A stretch of DNA of 64,000 nucleotides from Hymenobacter piscis (GTDB lineage Bacteria > Bacteroidota > Bacteroidia > Cytophagales > Hymenobacteraceae). Position numbers and translations under genes: made by a program. The first letter of the stretch is position 1, and each line of letters opens with the position of its first letter. The notes under the pieces are model-generated. The model ran no database searches. It had not been told where the DNA came from and saw only the letters and a list, made by a program, of their open reading frames with translations. The DNA is taken from assembly GCF_018760735.1 (NCBI RefSeq), contig NZ_JAHHZN010000005.1:62001-126000 (forward strand). The letters run 5' to 3'. Shown here piece after piece: positions 53,401 through 61,577 of the stretch.

Positions 53401-54087
53401 GAGCTGAGCGGCCAGCTCGGGCTGCTGGCGGGGATTAAGGTATTCCTGGCGCAGGGCATCAGCAGCGGGGTTGCTGTAGAGCAGGCGGCCGTCGGCGTGC
53501 AGGCGCAGGACCAGGTTGGGGTTCTGGCCCGGAATCCGGGATAGGGAGTGCAGGTACTGCTCGGCGCGGCGGGCCTGGGTTACGTCGCGGAAGGAAAGCA
53601 TGTAGCCGGCCGCCACCAGCTCATCCTGGCCGCTGAGCGGGATAAAGTCGAGCTCCAGCACGGTGCCGTCGGCCAGCTCCAGGTCTTCGCCCAGCACCCG
53701 CTGGTCGGCCACGCGCATCACGTCCAGGCGCTGGCGGGTGAGCTCGGGCCGCTTGGAGTGGGCAACAAGGGCGTCCAGCACGGGCTGCACGGGGTGGTCG
53801 AGCATGCCCAGGGGGGGCATTTCCTCTACCCCGAACAGGTCGCAGAACTCCTGGTTGAGCAGGGCCACCATGCCGTTCTGGTGGGCCACCAGCACGGCCA
53901 CCCGCAGGTTCTGGGTCAGGCGCGTGATGCTGTCGGTGAGGCGGCCCACGGTGCGCTGGGTGGAAACCAGGTGGCGGCGCAGGGTCTGCACCTGCAGCTC
54001 GGCGGCCAGCCGGCCCCGGCGTTCCTGCTCCAGCTCAGCCGTCAGGGATTCGAGCGTGGGAGGGATGGAAGAGGAAGCAGCAGGCAT
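50470..54087 (-). CDS. Hybrid sensor histidine kinase with five PAS domains, receiver and HPt
   Basis: 1205 residues from the ATG at 54085-54087. Order: short coiled coil (residues about 10-55), five PAS/PAC units (about 60-660, divided by FRDVTQARRAEQYL, FTNITPLKEAEKRL, GIDITERHAAEEQL, STDITEMRKARQTL and QEITERIQAEQELV), HisKA with His693 (NMSHEIRTPINGILGMAG), ATPase (LLNLLSNAIKFTNRG and FGGTGLGLTISRRLV), a receiver with Asp983 (VVLMDIQMPGMSG), and a C-terminal HPt with His1142 (GTLAHKLRPSLQLLG). It has no transmembrane segment, so it senses cytoplasmic signals. A full phosphorelay in one chain; the output regulator is not evident. Confidence 0.95.
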   Translation of the reverse strand: MPAASSSIPPTLESLTAELEQERRGRLAAELQVQTLRRHLVSTQRTVGRLTDSITRLTQNLRVAVLVAHQNGMVALLNQEFCDLFGVEEMPPLGMLDHPVQPVLDALVAHSKRPELTRQRLDVMRVADQRVLGEDLELADGTVLELDFIPLSGQDELVAAGYMLSFRDVTQARRAEQYLHSLSRIPGQNPNLVLRLHADGRLLYSNPAADALRQEYLNPRQQPELAAQLYQAALAALAAGKLTQLEVGFADQCFQLAIMPFEDDQYANLYFTNITPLKEAEKRLVEQQEFYETVLNHLPADVAVFDAQHRYRFVNPAAIGDPALRQWIIGHDDFEYAAYRHRSDKMARVRRARFEQAIRRRTVLAWEERLKTPTGERLALRHMQAVFDPATDELRMVIGYGIDITERHAAEEQLRQREAELQENQAFVRAVVDTTPNIIWATDGRGKVLFSNRAFDDLIKQSSHREVDINDPDSRIAAEARAFVTSDEYVLQTGRELVQETTYTLRDGTVMDLQTVKRPLYRADGSLNVLGVSTDITEMRKARQTLENSTKQYRDLMHYSQALICTHDLNGVLLSVNPAAAQLVGVVPEMLVGRTLHQVLNPSFHPQLDLYLRQAHEQQELTGLMTLTGPDGHSHHLIYDNYRVQEPGAEPYVIAYGQEITERIQAEQELVRAKEEAENTALAKENFLANMSHEIRTPINGILGMAGLLAKTPLDESQQEHLRILRNSGRHLLTVINDVLDVAKIEAGKLEMEQVPFDICQSIKESVQTLAYRAEEKGIDFRIKPLQLPRPIVIGDPGRLNQILLNLLSNAIKFTNRGAVELGGRLLHETDEELAIEFCVRDTGIGISADKQETIFENFSQAYADISRRFGGTGLGLTISRRLVQQMGGRMWVESEEGQGSTFFFSLTLPKGAASLPAAVPLPKPDYAVLRDKRVLLVEDHPVNQQLAVLILEGWEVETHVASDGNEALDQLEARLYDVVLMDIQMPGMSGLDVTRQLRQHPDPLRANTPVIALTANVMRSDNELYRAAGLDYLSKPFEEDDLFRKLEANLRPVSVAELEQQPARPEPAAPAIAPTDSPAPEPAEPVGTLFDLSRLRDTAHGSTIFMQKIIGSFRTHTPLVVAQLQESAAAADWATVGTLAHKLRPSLQLLGIESTYAAVNVLEPFSRSEPAATTQPDAALLALTQELARTLTAAVEQLGNARVE

Positions 54088-54231
54088 AGCGGCGGGGTAG
54101 AAATGGGGCGGCGGGGCCGGATAGAGAAGGACCGTAGGCAGCGGGCAGCCCAACCTACGGAAAGGGAAGATAACGTAGTTTCGGCAGCCCTGAAAATCAG
54201 GGGCCGGGACTGGCAAGGTACGCCGCCGCGC

Positions 54232-54912
54232 CTAACCCAGCGCCAACCCCACTCCAAGCCCGGCCACCAGCCCCAGCCCCAGGGCCAGACCGGCCCACAC
54301 CTGGGCGGGCGTATGGGCCCTCAGGACCAGGCGGGCACTGCCCACGGCCCCGGCAGTAGCCGCCGTACCCGCCAGCCACCACGCTCCCGCCAGTCCGGTT
54401 TCGCCGCCCAGGTGCAGCACCAGCAGCAGCCCCAGCGCCCCGCCCATGCCCACGCCGTGGGCCGAGATTTTCCAGTAGCACGTAATGCCGAGCGTGAGCA
54501 GCACGGCCAGGGTCATGCCGGCCATCATCTGAAACAGGAGCGGGTCGAAGAGGGTGGGGCGGTGCAGCAGCCAGGCGGCGGCCCCGAAGCTGAGCGTGGC
54601 CAGCAGCAGGGGCCAGGTGCGCTGCTCCCGGGCCCGCAGTTCCACTGAGTCGGCCAGGCCCAGGTACACCAGCAGACCGGTGGCCAGGGCCGGCAGGCCC
54701 AGCGTGAAGCCGCCCACTACGGCCAGCACCAGCCACCGCTCGGGCCGGGCCGGCAGGGCCAGCACGCCCGGGAGCTGGTAGCACACTGCGTAAAACAAAT
54801 AAGACGGTACCAGCAGCGGGTGAAACACCGCCGAGAGTACCGTCGCCAGAAATCGGGACAAGGGGCCGAGAAATGAAGGCGGAACCCGACGAAGATACGG
54901 CGGGGCGCCCAC
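54232..54912 (-). CDS. PAP2-like membrane protein
   Basis: 226 residues from a GTG at 54910-54912; there is no ATG near the start, so the exact start is unsure. Six or more hydrophobic segments. KISAHGVGMGGALGLLLVLH and SARLVLRAHTPAQVWAGLALG correspond to motifs 2 and 3 of the PAP2 phosphatase superfamily. However, the first motif (KxxxxxxRP) was not seen, and motif 2 has AHG instead of SGH. Catalytic activity is therefore doubtful. The small membrane protein gene 14 bases upstream may be cotranscribed. Confidence 0.72.
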   Translation of the reverse strand: MGAPPYLRRVPPSFLGPLSRFLATVLSAVFHPLLVPSYLFYAVCYQLPGVLALPARPERWLVLAVVGGFTLGLPALATGLLVYLGLADSVELRAREQRTWPLLLATLSFGAAAWLLHRPTLFDPLLFQMMAGMTLAVLLTLGITCYWKISAHGVGMGGALGLLLVLHLGGETGLAGAWWLAGTAATAGAVGSARLVLRAHTPAQVWAGLALGLGLVAGLGVGLALG

Positions 54913-54926
54913 TCCGTGAAAGTGGT

Positions 54927-55124
54927 TCAGATGGGCCGGCCGCCGAGCCGCAGCAGCTGGGCAACGGGCCGGACCAAACCCGGGTTCAGACGCTCGGCTC
55001 CGGAGCGGGCCTTCAGTTGCCGACGGGCCGGCTCCGTGGCGGCGCGCAGCACCAGCGGCCCCCCGAGCAGGGCCAGCAGCAACGTAAAAAGCGAAACGGT
55101 GAGCAGGGTACGAAGCAGGTCCAT
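54927..55124 (-). CDS. Small membrane protein, 65 residues
   Basis: ATG at 55122-55124. A single hydrophobic segment (LLTVSLFTLLLALLGGPLVL) and a basic tail (ARRQLKARSGAERLNPGLVRP). It ends 14 bases before the PAP2-like gene in the same direction. No family recognised. Confidence 0.5.
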   Translation of the reverse strand: MDLLRTLLTVSLFTLLLALLGGPLVLRAATEPARRQLKARSGAERLNPGLVRPVAQLLRLGGRPI

Positions 55125-55340
55125 GAGCACGGGGGGCTAGGTGTGTGAGAAAGGGCGGTATAATTCAACTTACGCCATCCTTTTCGGGGCCGGATTGGTC
55201 CGCCCGCCCTGGTTCGCCCAACTGGTTCTGCAGCTCTGCCAACGGCCGGCCCCGCCCAGCGAAGGTGGGGCCCCGCCCCCGCAAAACGGCCCGGACTTTC
55301 GCCCGGGCCGCCGTGGTTGGGGGGCGTTTTCAGCCTCGCC

Positions 55341-56924
55341 CTACAACTCCTTGCGCAGGCGGGCCACCGGAATGTTGAGCTGCTCGCGGTACTTGGCCAC
55401 CGTGCGGCGGGCAATGTTGTAGCCGCGGGCGTTGAGCATCTTCTCCAGCTTGTCGTCGGAGAGGGGCTTTTTCTTCTGCTCGCCCTCAATGATTTCCTTC
55501 AGGATGTGCTTCACCTCCCGCGAGCTGGCGTCCTCGCCCGAGTCGGTGGCAATGCCTTCGGAGAAGAAGTACTTGAGCGGATAGATGCCGAACTCCGTCT
55601 GCACGGCTTTCGAGTTGGCCACCCGGCTCACGGTGCTGATGTCCATGCCGATTTCCTGGGCAATGTCCTTCAGAATCATGGGGCGCAGCTTGCTTTCGTC
55701 GCCCTCCTCAAAGAACTCGCGCTGGTAGCGCACAATGGCGTCCATGGTGCGCAGCAGCGTGTTCTGGCGCTGCCGAATGGCGTCGATGAACCATTTGGCC
55801 GAGTCGAGCTTCTGCTTGACGAACGTGACGGCCTCCTTCATCTTCTTGTCCTTCTTGGAAGCCTTGTCGTAGGCCCGGAACATCTCGGTGTAGGCCGGCG
55901 ACACCCGCAGATCGGGGGCGTTGCGGGTGTTGAGCGTGAGGTTGAACTGGCCGTTGTCGTGGCTGAGCAGGAAGTCGGGTACGATGTACTGAATCTTGCC
56001 CGGACCCACCGGGCCGCTACCGCCGGGCTTGGGGTTGAGTTTGAGAATCAGGCCGATGGCTTCTTTCAACTCGTCGTCTTCCAAGTCCAGCTTCTGCTGA
56101 ATGCGCTGGTAGTGCTTCTTGGTGAACTCCTCAAACGTGTCGTTCAGGATCTGCTCGGCGTGCTCCACCGTCTCGTCCTGGGGGCGGCGCTCGAGTTGCA
56201 GCAGCAGGCACTCCTGCAGGTCGCGGGCGCCGATGCCGGCCGGGTCGAACGTCTGGATCACGTGCAGGACACCCTCAATCTCGGGCACCGTGGCTTCCAG
56301 GTTCTGCGAAAAGGCCAGGTCGTTGGCAATGGCCGACAGGTCGCGGCGGATGTAGCCGTCACCGTCGATGGAGCCGATGAGCTGGCGGCCGATGGCCTTC
56401 TGGTGCTCGTCGAGGCTGGAGAAGCCCAGCTGGCTGAGCAGGTTGTCCATGAGCGAGCCGCTGGTATCGGCCAGGGGCATTTCCCGGTCGTCCTCGTCCT
56501 CGCCCGGGCCGTCGCCCTGCATTTTGTAGCCCGCTATTTCGTCGTCGTTGAGGTAGTCGCTCAAATCCAGGTCGTCGGATTCCGATGACGACTCCGGGGC
56601 TTCGGGGGCTTCGTCCTTCACGGGTAGCTCTATTTCGGGCTGTTCTTCGCCCTGCTCGCCGTCGTAGTCCTCATCGAGCGTGTTGTCGGGGTTGTCGAGC
56701 TCGGCATCGGGGTCGTCGAAATCATCGTCCGCGTCGTCGCCATCGAGGTCGTCAAACTCGTCCTCCGGCTCGTCCTCGCCCTCTTCCAGGGCCGGATTTA
56801 CTTCCAGCTCCTCCTTGATGCGTGCTTCCAGCTCCGCGGTCGGAATCTGGAGCAGCTTAATAAATTGAATCTGTTGGGGGCTCAGCTTCTGCGAGAGAAG
56901 CTGCTTCATGTCCAGTCGTTGCAT
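55341..56924 (-). CDS. rpoN: RNA polymerase sigma-54 factor
   Basis: 527 residues. Region I is the Gln/Leu-rich start (MKQLLSQKLSPQQIQFIKLLQIP). Region II is a long acidic stretch (about residues 50-120, with runs such as DDLDGDDADDDFDDPDAE). Region III binds core polymerase and DNA and ends in the RpoN box ARRTVAKYREQL (about residues 505-516), perfectly conserved. It requires enhancer-binding ATPases for activity; none is encoded in this window. Confidence 0.97.
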   Translation of the reverse strand: MQRLDMKQLLSQKLSPQQIQFIKLLQIPTAELEARIKEELEVNPALEEGEDEPEDEFDDLDGDDADDDFDDPDAELDNPDNTLDEDYDGEQGEEQPEIELPVKDEAPEAPESSSESDDLDLSDYLNDDEIAGYKMQGDGPGEDEDDREMPLADTSGSLMDNLLSQLGFSSLDEHQKAIGRQLIGSIDGDGYIRRDLSAIANDLAFSQNLEATVPEIEGVLHVIQTFDPAGIGARDLQECLLLQLERRPQDETVEHAEQILNDTFEEFTKKHYQRIQQKLDLEDDELKEAIGLILKLNPKPGGSGPVGPGKIQYIVPDFLLSHDNGQFNLTLNTRNAPDLRVSPAYTEMFRAYDKASKKDKKMKEAVTFVKQKLDSAKWFIDAIRQRQNTLLRTMDAIVRYQREFFEEGDESKLRPMILKDIAQEIGMDISTVSRVANSKAVQTEFGIYPLKYFFSEGIATDSGEDASSREVKHILKEIIEGEQKKKPLSDDKLEKMLNARGYNIARRTVAKYREQLNIPVARLRKEL

Positions 56925-57044
56925 ACGCTAAAAAACGGTACGCCCCGCCGGGTTAGGAAACGGGGGAGTTAGGCCAAATATAGGCCTTTCTGTACTTGCT
57001 TTAGGGGGAAAAAGTTGGGCCAGCCGGGCCAACCAAATCCGTTG

Positions 57045-57130
57045 GTCACCCTGAGTGAAGCGAAGGAGCTTGGCGGACAGGAGGGAATGGTAGTGGAGTT
57101 GATAAGGTCCTGCGCTTCGTTCAGGATGAC
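57045..57130. repeat. Degenerate GTCATCCTGAGC-type inverted repeat
   Basis: GTCACCCTGAGTGAAGCGAAGGA (57045-57067) and the partial complement GATAAGGTCCTGCG...GGATGAC (57101-57130) enclose about 30 bases. An eroded relative of the palindromes at 9.4, 17.6 and 34.6 kb. It lies upstream of the asnS promoter. Confidence 0.75.
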
Positions 57131-57143
57131 GGATGGTTTCTCC

Positions 57144-57151
57144 TACCTTTG
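57144..57151 (+). promoter_or_regulatory. -7 element of asnS promoter
   Basis: TACCTTTG fits TAnnTTTG, 22 bases before the ATG at 57174. Confidence 0.6.
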
Positions 57152-57173
57152 CAATTCAAATACGACTTATTCC

Positions 57174-58580
57174 ATGTCTGACCTCCGAAAAACCAGCGTG
57201 CAGGACCTGCTCCGCAGCACCGAGCTGGACCGCGAAGTGCTGGTAAAGGGCTGGGTGCGCACCCGCCGCGGCAACAAATACGTGCAGTTCATCGCCGTGA
57301 ACGACGGCTCGGGCTTCAACTCCATCCAGGTGGTAGCCAACGCCGAGCAGTTTCCGGAGGAGAAGCTGCGGGCCGACGGCGTGGAAAACGGCGCCGCCAT
57401 TGCCGTGCGCGGCCAGCTGGTGGCCTCCCAGGGCAAGGGCCAGGCCGTGGAAATCCAGGCCACTGAAATTACCGTGTACGGCACGGCCGACACTACTGAG
57501 TACCCGCTCCAGAAGAAGGGCCACACCCTCGAATTCCTGCGCGGTATTGCCCACCTGCGCCCCCGCACCAACACGTTCGGGGCGGTGCTGCGCATCCGCC
57601 ACGCCATGGCCTTCGCGGTGCACCAGTACTTCAACGACCACGGCTTCTACTACGTCCACACGCCCATCGTGACGGGCTCCGACGCCGAGGGCGCGGGCCA
57701 GATGTTCCGCGTGACGACCCTGCCCGACCAGAACCCGCCCCTGACCGAGGATAAATCGGCGGTGGACTACGCGGAGGACTTCTTCGGTAAGCAAACCAAC
57801 CTGACCGTGTCGGGGCAGCTGGAGGCCGAGGTGGCCGCCATGGCCCTGGGCAAGGTGTACACCTTCGGCCCTACCTTCCGGGCCGAAAACTCCAACACCG
57901 CCCGCCACCTGGCCGAGTTCTGGATGATTGAGCCCGAAGTGGCCTTCAACGACCTCCAGGACAACATGAACCTGGCCGAGGACTTCCTGAAGAGCCTCGT
58001 GCGCTACGCCCTGGCCCACTGCCAGGACGACCTCAAGTTCCTCAACGAGCAGTACGACAAGGAACTGCTCACGCGCCTGCAGTTCGTGGTCGATAACGAC
58101 TTCCAGCGCCTGACCTACACCGAGGCCGTGGAAATCCTCAAGAAGGCCAAGCAGAAGTTCGAGTTTCCCGTGGACTGGGGCACCGACCTGCAAAGCGAGC
58201 ATGAGCGCTACCTGGTGGAGAAGCACTTCAAGAAGCCCGTTATCCTGACCGATTACCCCAAGGATATCAAGGCCTTCTACATGAAGCTCAACGACGACGA
58301 GAAAACCGTGCGCGCCATGGACGTGCTCTTCCCCGGCATCGGTGAAATAATCGGCGGCTCCCAGCGCGAAGAGGACCTGACGAAACTTAAGGCGCGCATG
58401 GCCGCCATGCACGTGCCCGAGCACGAGCTGTGGTGGTATCTGGAGCTGCGCAAGTACGGCACCGCGCCCCACGCCGGCTTCGGCCTGGGCTTCGAGCGCC
58501 TCATCCTCTTCATCACCGGCATGGCCAACATCCGCGACGTCATCCCCTTCCCCCGCTTCCCCGGCAGCGCGGAGTTTTAA
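57174..58580 (+). CDS. asnS: Asparaginyl-tRNA synthetase
   Basis: 468 residues from the ATG at 57174, set by the promoter and by family similarity ([13 protein letters not shown]). N-terminal OB-fold anticodon domain ([26 protein letters not shown]). Class II catalytic domain with [16 protein letters not shown], motif 2 [31 protein letters not shown] and motif 3 [15 protein letters not shown]. The insertion [16 protein letters not shown] marks AsnRS rather than AspRS. Confidence 0.97.
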   Translation: MSDLRKTSVQDLLRSTELDREVLVKGWVRTRRGNKYVQFIAVNDGSGFNSIQVVANAEQFPEEKLRADGVENGAAIAVRGQLVASQGKGQAVEIQATEITVYGTADTTEYPLQKKGHTLEFLRGIAHLRPRTNTFGAVLRIRHAMAFAVHQYFNDHGFYYVHTPIVTGSDAEGAGQMFRVTTLPDQNPPLTEDKSAVDYAEDFFGKQTNLTVSGQLEAEVAAMALGKVYTFGPTFRAENSNTARHLAEFWMIEPEVAFNDLQDNMNLAEDFLKSLVRYALAHCQDDLKFLNEQYDKELLTRLQFVVDNDFQRLTYTEAVEILKKAKQKFEFPVDWGTDLQSEHERYLVEKHFKKPVILTDYPKDIKAFYMKLNDDEKTVRAMDVLFPGIGEIIGGSQREEDLTKLKARMAAMHVPEHELWWYLELRKYGTAPHAGFGLGFERLILFITGMANIRDVIPFPRFPGSAEF

Positions 58581-58587
58581 TCACTGA

Positions 58588-58645
58588 TTTGCTATAAAAC
58601 AGGACGCCAGCATATAAATATGCTGGCGTCCTGTTTTATAGCAAA
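58588..58645. terminator. 27-bp perfect palindromic terminator
   Basis: The arm 58588-58614 is exactly complementary to 58619-58645 around a 4-base loop (TAAA). It lies between convergent asnS and the NTR-like gene and includes the stop codon of the latter (58636-58638). The AAAAC/GTTTT segments within the stem suit termination both ways. Confidence 0.88.
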
Positions 58646-59112
58646 GTCAGAATGGCCTTTTCATATATTGTTAGCAGGCGATTACGCTTTGTTCGTGTGC
58701 ATAAATTAGTTGTTAAGTAAGGCCGTGCTTTTGATTTAGCTCCAAAAAGATACCGGGTACTTTGAGTTGTTAAATTGCTGTAAACCAAATAGGATTGATT
58801 AGGTACAAAGTGGCTTTCACAATCTAAGCGAGCAGCAGGAGTGGACAATGAAACAGTGTCCGTTACGACAGCACCTTTATAAACGTGTTGCACTTGAAAT
58901 GTAAATTTAGTGCTCTGCTTGGTACGAATAATATATTCACCATTTCCCCTATCTGTAGAGTCTTTATAAATGAAGTTTCTTATATCAATGACCCTGCCTG
59001 TGAAGATAAGTTCAGCCTGTTTGCGGTTTTTCAGAATACCGACCTTTCCGCAGGAACAGGCCCAACTGTAACTGGAAAAGGCCAATAGCACAAAGAGTAG
59101 TAGCGCACGCAT
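58636..59112 (-). CDS. Secreted NTR/TIMP-like protein, AT-rich gene
   Basis: 158 residues. Signal peptide MRALLLFVLLAFSSYSWA followed directly by Cys-Ser-Cys (ACSCGKVG), as in netrin/TIMP-like OB-fold proteins where the first Cys is at the mature N-terminus. AELIFTGRVIDI, KFTFQVQHVYKG and further Cys residues (LDCESHF, TTNLCTR) fit the family. The gene is clearly more AT-rich and uses different codons from its neighbours, suggesting acquisition by transfer. Function unknown; vertebrate TIMPs inhibit metalloproteases, but that should not be assumed here. Confidence 0.72.
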   Translation of the reverse strand: MRALLLFVLLAFSSYSWACSCGKVGILKNRKQAELIFTGRVIDIRNFIYKDSTDRGNGEYIIRTKQSTKFTFQVQHVYKGAVVTDTVSLSTPAARLDCESHFVPNQSYLVYSNLTTQSTRYLFGAKSKARPYLTTNLCTRTKRNRLLTIYEKAILTLL

Positions 59113-59152
59113 AGAAGAATCGATGAGTCTCAGGGCGTAGAGTTACATCTTT

Positions 59153-59401
59153 TCAGCAGTAATTCCGCAGTTCCTTGTCGTCCACGGCCAGCAGGTTATC
59201 CAGGCGCAGCTCGAAGCCGTCGGCGAGGCGCAGATATTCTACTTTATCCTGGATGTAGAGGTCCTTGATGACGCCGTGGTAGGTGCTGGGCGGGGTGTCA
59301 GGCTCGGTGCGGTAGGTGAGGGTGCAGGGCTGGCCGGTGGTGGCGCGGGCTTCCAGCTCGTCGTAGAACGAGCAGCTGATGGGTTGATAATCGGTAGACA
59401 T
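59153..59401 (-). CDS. Rof-like (Rho-binding antiterminator family) small protein
   Basis: 82 residues from the ATG at 59399-59401. It begins MSTDYQPISCSFYDELEAR, close to the E. coli Rof (YaeO) pattern YxPIxCxxYDxLE, and continues with TLTYR, DLYIQDKVEYLRLADGFELRLDNLLAVDD, matching its EYL and LRLD segments. Rof folds like Sm proteins and inhibits Rho. The family match is good; whether it binds Rho here is inference. A shorter paralogue is encoded 74 bases upstream in the same direction. Confidence 0.75.
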   Translation of the reverse strand: MSTDYQPISCSFYDELEARATTGQPCTLTYRTEPDTPPSTYHGVIKDLYIQDKVEYLRLADGFELRLDNLLAVDDKELRNYC

Positions 59402-59475
59402 AGCGTGGGAAGTTGGTGGAACCGGTTTTACGGGCAAACCGGCCGCCGGGATGAGCCGGCCGCGGCGGGGGCTGC

Positions 59476-59715
59476 TTAGGCGGCCCGGCGTTGTCCGTCC
59501 ACGGCCACCAGCCAGTCGAGGCGGAGCTCACAGCCGTCGGCCAGGCACACGTATTCCACGAGGCCCCGGCGGCGCAGGCCCGCCACTACGCCCTGCACGC
59601 TGAACTCGGCGGAGGTACCGGGCGCCCGGTACACCAGCACGCAGGAGCCGCCCACCCGCAGTCCGCCCCAGGGGGCAGAATCGGTAGGTGTGGGCAGGGG
59701 GGCAGCTAAAGGCAT
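59476..59715 (-). CDS. Second Rof-like small protein (divergent paralogue)
   Basis: 79 residues from the ATG at 59713-59715. The C-terminal half VEYVCLADGCELRLDWLVAVDGQ is clearly homologous to VEYLRLADGFELRLDNLLAVDDK of the gene at 59153. The N-terminal YDxLE part is replaced by a Pro-rich stretch (APLPTPTDSAPWGG). The central CVLVYRAPGTSAEFSVQGVV matches the TLTYR-HGVI part. Probably a tandem duplication followed by divergence of the N-terminus. Confidence 0.65.
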   Translation of the reverse strand: MPLAAPLPTPTDSAPWGGLRVGGSCVLVYRAPGTSAEFSVQGVVAGLRRRGLVEYVCLADGCELRLDWLVAVDGQRRAA

Positions 59716-59844
59716 GGGCGTGTGAACGGATTGAATACGAAAAGGATACGCGGGACAACCGGGATTTACGAAAGCCCGGCACAACCCGGTTTTCCTTCCC
59801 TGCGTTGGCTAAACATCCGATTCGCCCGTTCCGCGCCCCGCCCT

Positions 59845-61464
59845 ATGCCTTCCGAATTCAACCTAGCCCCCGCCGATGCTCTCCAGGAGGGCGAAATGCG
59901 CACCTACGCCGCCGCCGATACCGACGTGCTGCTGCTGCGCCGCGAGGGGCAGTACCTGGCCCTGGCCGCCCACTGTCCCCACTACGGGGCCCCGCTGGAA
60001 AAAGGCCGCCTCATCGGCGACCAGCTCGTGTGTCCCTGGCACCACGCCTGCTTCCGCATCACCGACGGCCACCTCTGCCAGCCCCCGGCTCTCGATAGCC
60101 TGCCCAGCTACCCGGTGCGCGTGGCCGAGGGCCGCATCTGGGTGACGCTGCCCGCCCACCCCGCCGCCGCCGCCGACAGCCCCGATGCCACGCCCACCGC
60201 CCTGGTGGGCGGCACCGGCCCGGCCCCGAGCAGCGCCGCCCCCGATGAGCGCACGTTCGTGGTGGTGGGCGGGGGCGCGGCCGGCCAGTTCGCGGCCCAG
60301 ACGCTGCGCACCGAGGGTTTCGGCGGGCGCATTGTGCTGGTCACGAGCGAAGCGGCCACGCCCTACGACCGCACCAAGCTCAGCAAGGCATATCTGGCGG
60401 GCAAGGCCGATAAAAAGGCCCTGCCGCTGCGAAAGGCTGATTTTTACGAGCAGCACCGCATCGAAGTGCTGACCGATACCCGCGCCACCGGCCTCACCCT
60501 ACGTACCCGGCAGCTCAAGCTTAGCGGCCATGACTCGCTACATTACGACAAGCTTCTGCTGGCCCCCGGTTCCCGGCCCAACACCCTGCCCCAGCTCCCC
60601 GGCCACGACCTGGCGGGCGTATTCCCCCTGCGCTCCGCCGCCGATGCCGACCACATCCGGCGGGCCGCCGCCGGAGCGGAGCGGGTGGTCATCATCGGCA
60701 GCAGCTTTATCGGGATGGAGGCTGCCGCGAGCCTGGCGGACGGCAAGCGCCACATTACCGTCATTGCCCGCGACAAAGAGCCTTTTGAGCGGGTGCTGGG
60801 GCCGAAAATCGGGGCCATGTTCCGCAACCTGCACCGCCGCCACGGGGTGCGCTTCAAACCTGAAGCCGAAGTGACGGCCGTGGAGGGCGAAAACGGCCGC
60901 GTGACGGCCGTGCGCCTGGCCTCGGGCCAGCGCCTGCCCGCCGACCTGGTGGTCCTGGGCGTGGGTGTTCGGCCCGCCACCGATTTTCTGGCGCCCGCAT
61001 TCGAACTGGAAAAAGATGGCGGCGTGCGGGTGGATGCCCAACTGCGGGCCGCCGAGCACGTGTATGCGGCCGGCGACGTGGCCCTGTTTCCGCTGGCGGC
61101 CGGCCTGGGTCAGCACCGGATTGAGCACTGGCGGGTGGCCCAGCAGCAGGGGGCCTGCGCCGCCCGCAATATGCTTGGGCAGGCAGTTGACTTTACCGAA
61201 ATTCCCTTCTTCTGGACCCAGCAGTACGGCAAGAGCCTGCGCTACGCCGGCCATGCCACCGAGTGGGATGAAATCATCTTCCACGGCGACGTGCGCCGCC
61301 AGAACTTCCTGGCCCTCTACGCCCACCAGAACCGCCTGGTAGCCGCCGCCGCCATGGGCCGCGACGACGATATGATGGCTGTAATGGAGCTGATGCGCAT
61401 CGGTCAAATGCCCACGCCTACCGCCGCCCGCCGCAAAATCAACTGGGGCAAATTGCTGGAATAA
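59845..61464 (+). CDS. Rieske-AIF-like FAD/NAD(P)H oxidoreductase
   Basis: 539 residues from the ATG at 59845. The N-terminal Rieske [2Fe-2S] domain has Cys44/His46 (HCPHYGAPLEKG) and Cys63/His66 (CPWHHACF). A Pro/Ala linker (about 107-140) leads to a pyridine nucleotide-disulfide oxidoreductase: FAD motif VVVGGGAAGQFAAQTL, YDRTKLSKAYL, NAD motif VVIIGSSFIGMEAAASLA and AAGDVALFP. The C-terminal reductase domain has GHATEWDEIIFHGD. This matches AIFM3-type proteins; related enzymes act as ferredoxin reductases. The electron acceptor is unknown. Confidence 0.92.
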   Translation: MPSEFNLAPADALQEGEMRTYAAADTDVLLLRREGQYLALAAHCPHYGAPLEKGRLIGDQLVCPWHHACFRITDGHLCQPPALDSLPSYPVRVAEGRIWVTLPAHPAAAADSPDATPTALVGGTGPAPSSAAPDERTFVVVGGGAAGQFAAQTLRTEGFGGRIVLVTSEAATPYDRTKLSKAYLAGKADKKALPLRKADFYEQHRIEVLTDTRATGLTLRTRQLKLSGHDSLHYDKLLLAPGSRPNTLPQLPGHDLAGVFPLRSAADADHIRRAAAGAERVVIIGSSFIGMEAAASLADGKRHITVIARDKEPFERVLGPKIGAMFRNLHRRHGVRFKPEAEVTAVEGENGRVTAVRLASGQRLPADLVVLGVGVRPATDFLAPAFELEKDGGVRVDAQLRAAEHVYAAGDVALFPLAAGLGQHRIEHWRVAQQQGACAARNMLGQAVDFTEIPFFWTQQYGKSLRYAGHATEWDEIIFHGDVRRQNFLALYAHQNRLVAAAAMGRDDDMMAVMELMRIGQMPTPTAARRKINWGKLLE

Positions 61465-61516
61465 AGCGGTAAATGCTACGGCTTTGCGCTCCGGTCCGGA
61501 GCGGGAAAACCTGCTA

Positions 61517-61561
61517 TTGCAGCAACGCGCCCATCCTACCTGGATGGGCGCGTTGCTGCAA
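61517..61561. terminator. 20-bp perfect palindromic terminator
   Basis: The arm 61517-61536 pairs exactly with 61542-61561 around the loop TACCT. It lies between convergent genes ending at 61464 and 61578. Confidence 0.82.
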
Positions 61562-61577
61562 TGGCAAGAAGTGGTGA

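Noticed and set aside
50341..54648. Several long plus-strand open frames opposite the hybrid kinase
   Set aside because: They mirror the GC-rich codon pattern of the kinase gene (His/Gly/Val/Gln-rich, no domains). The minus-strand product has complete PAS, HisKA, ATPase, receiver and HPt motifs.
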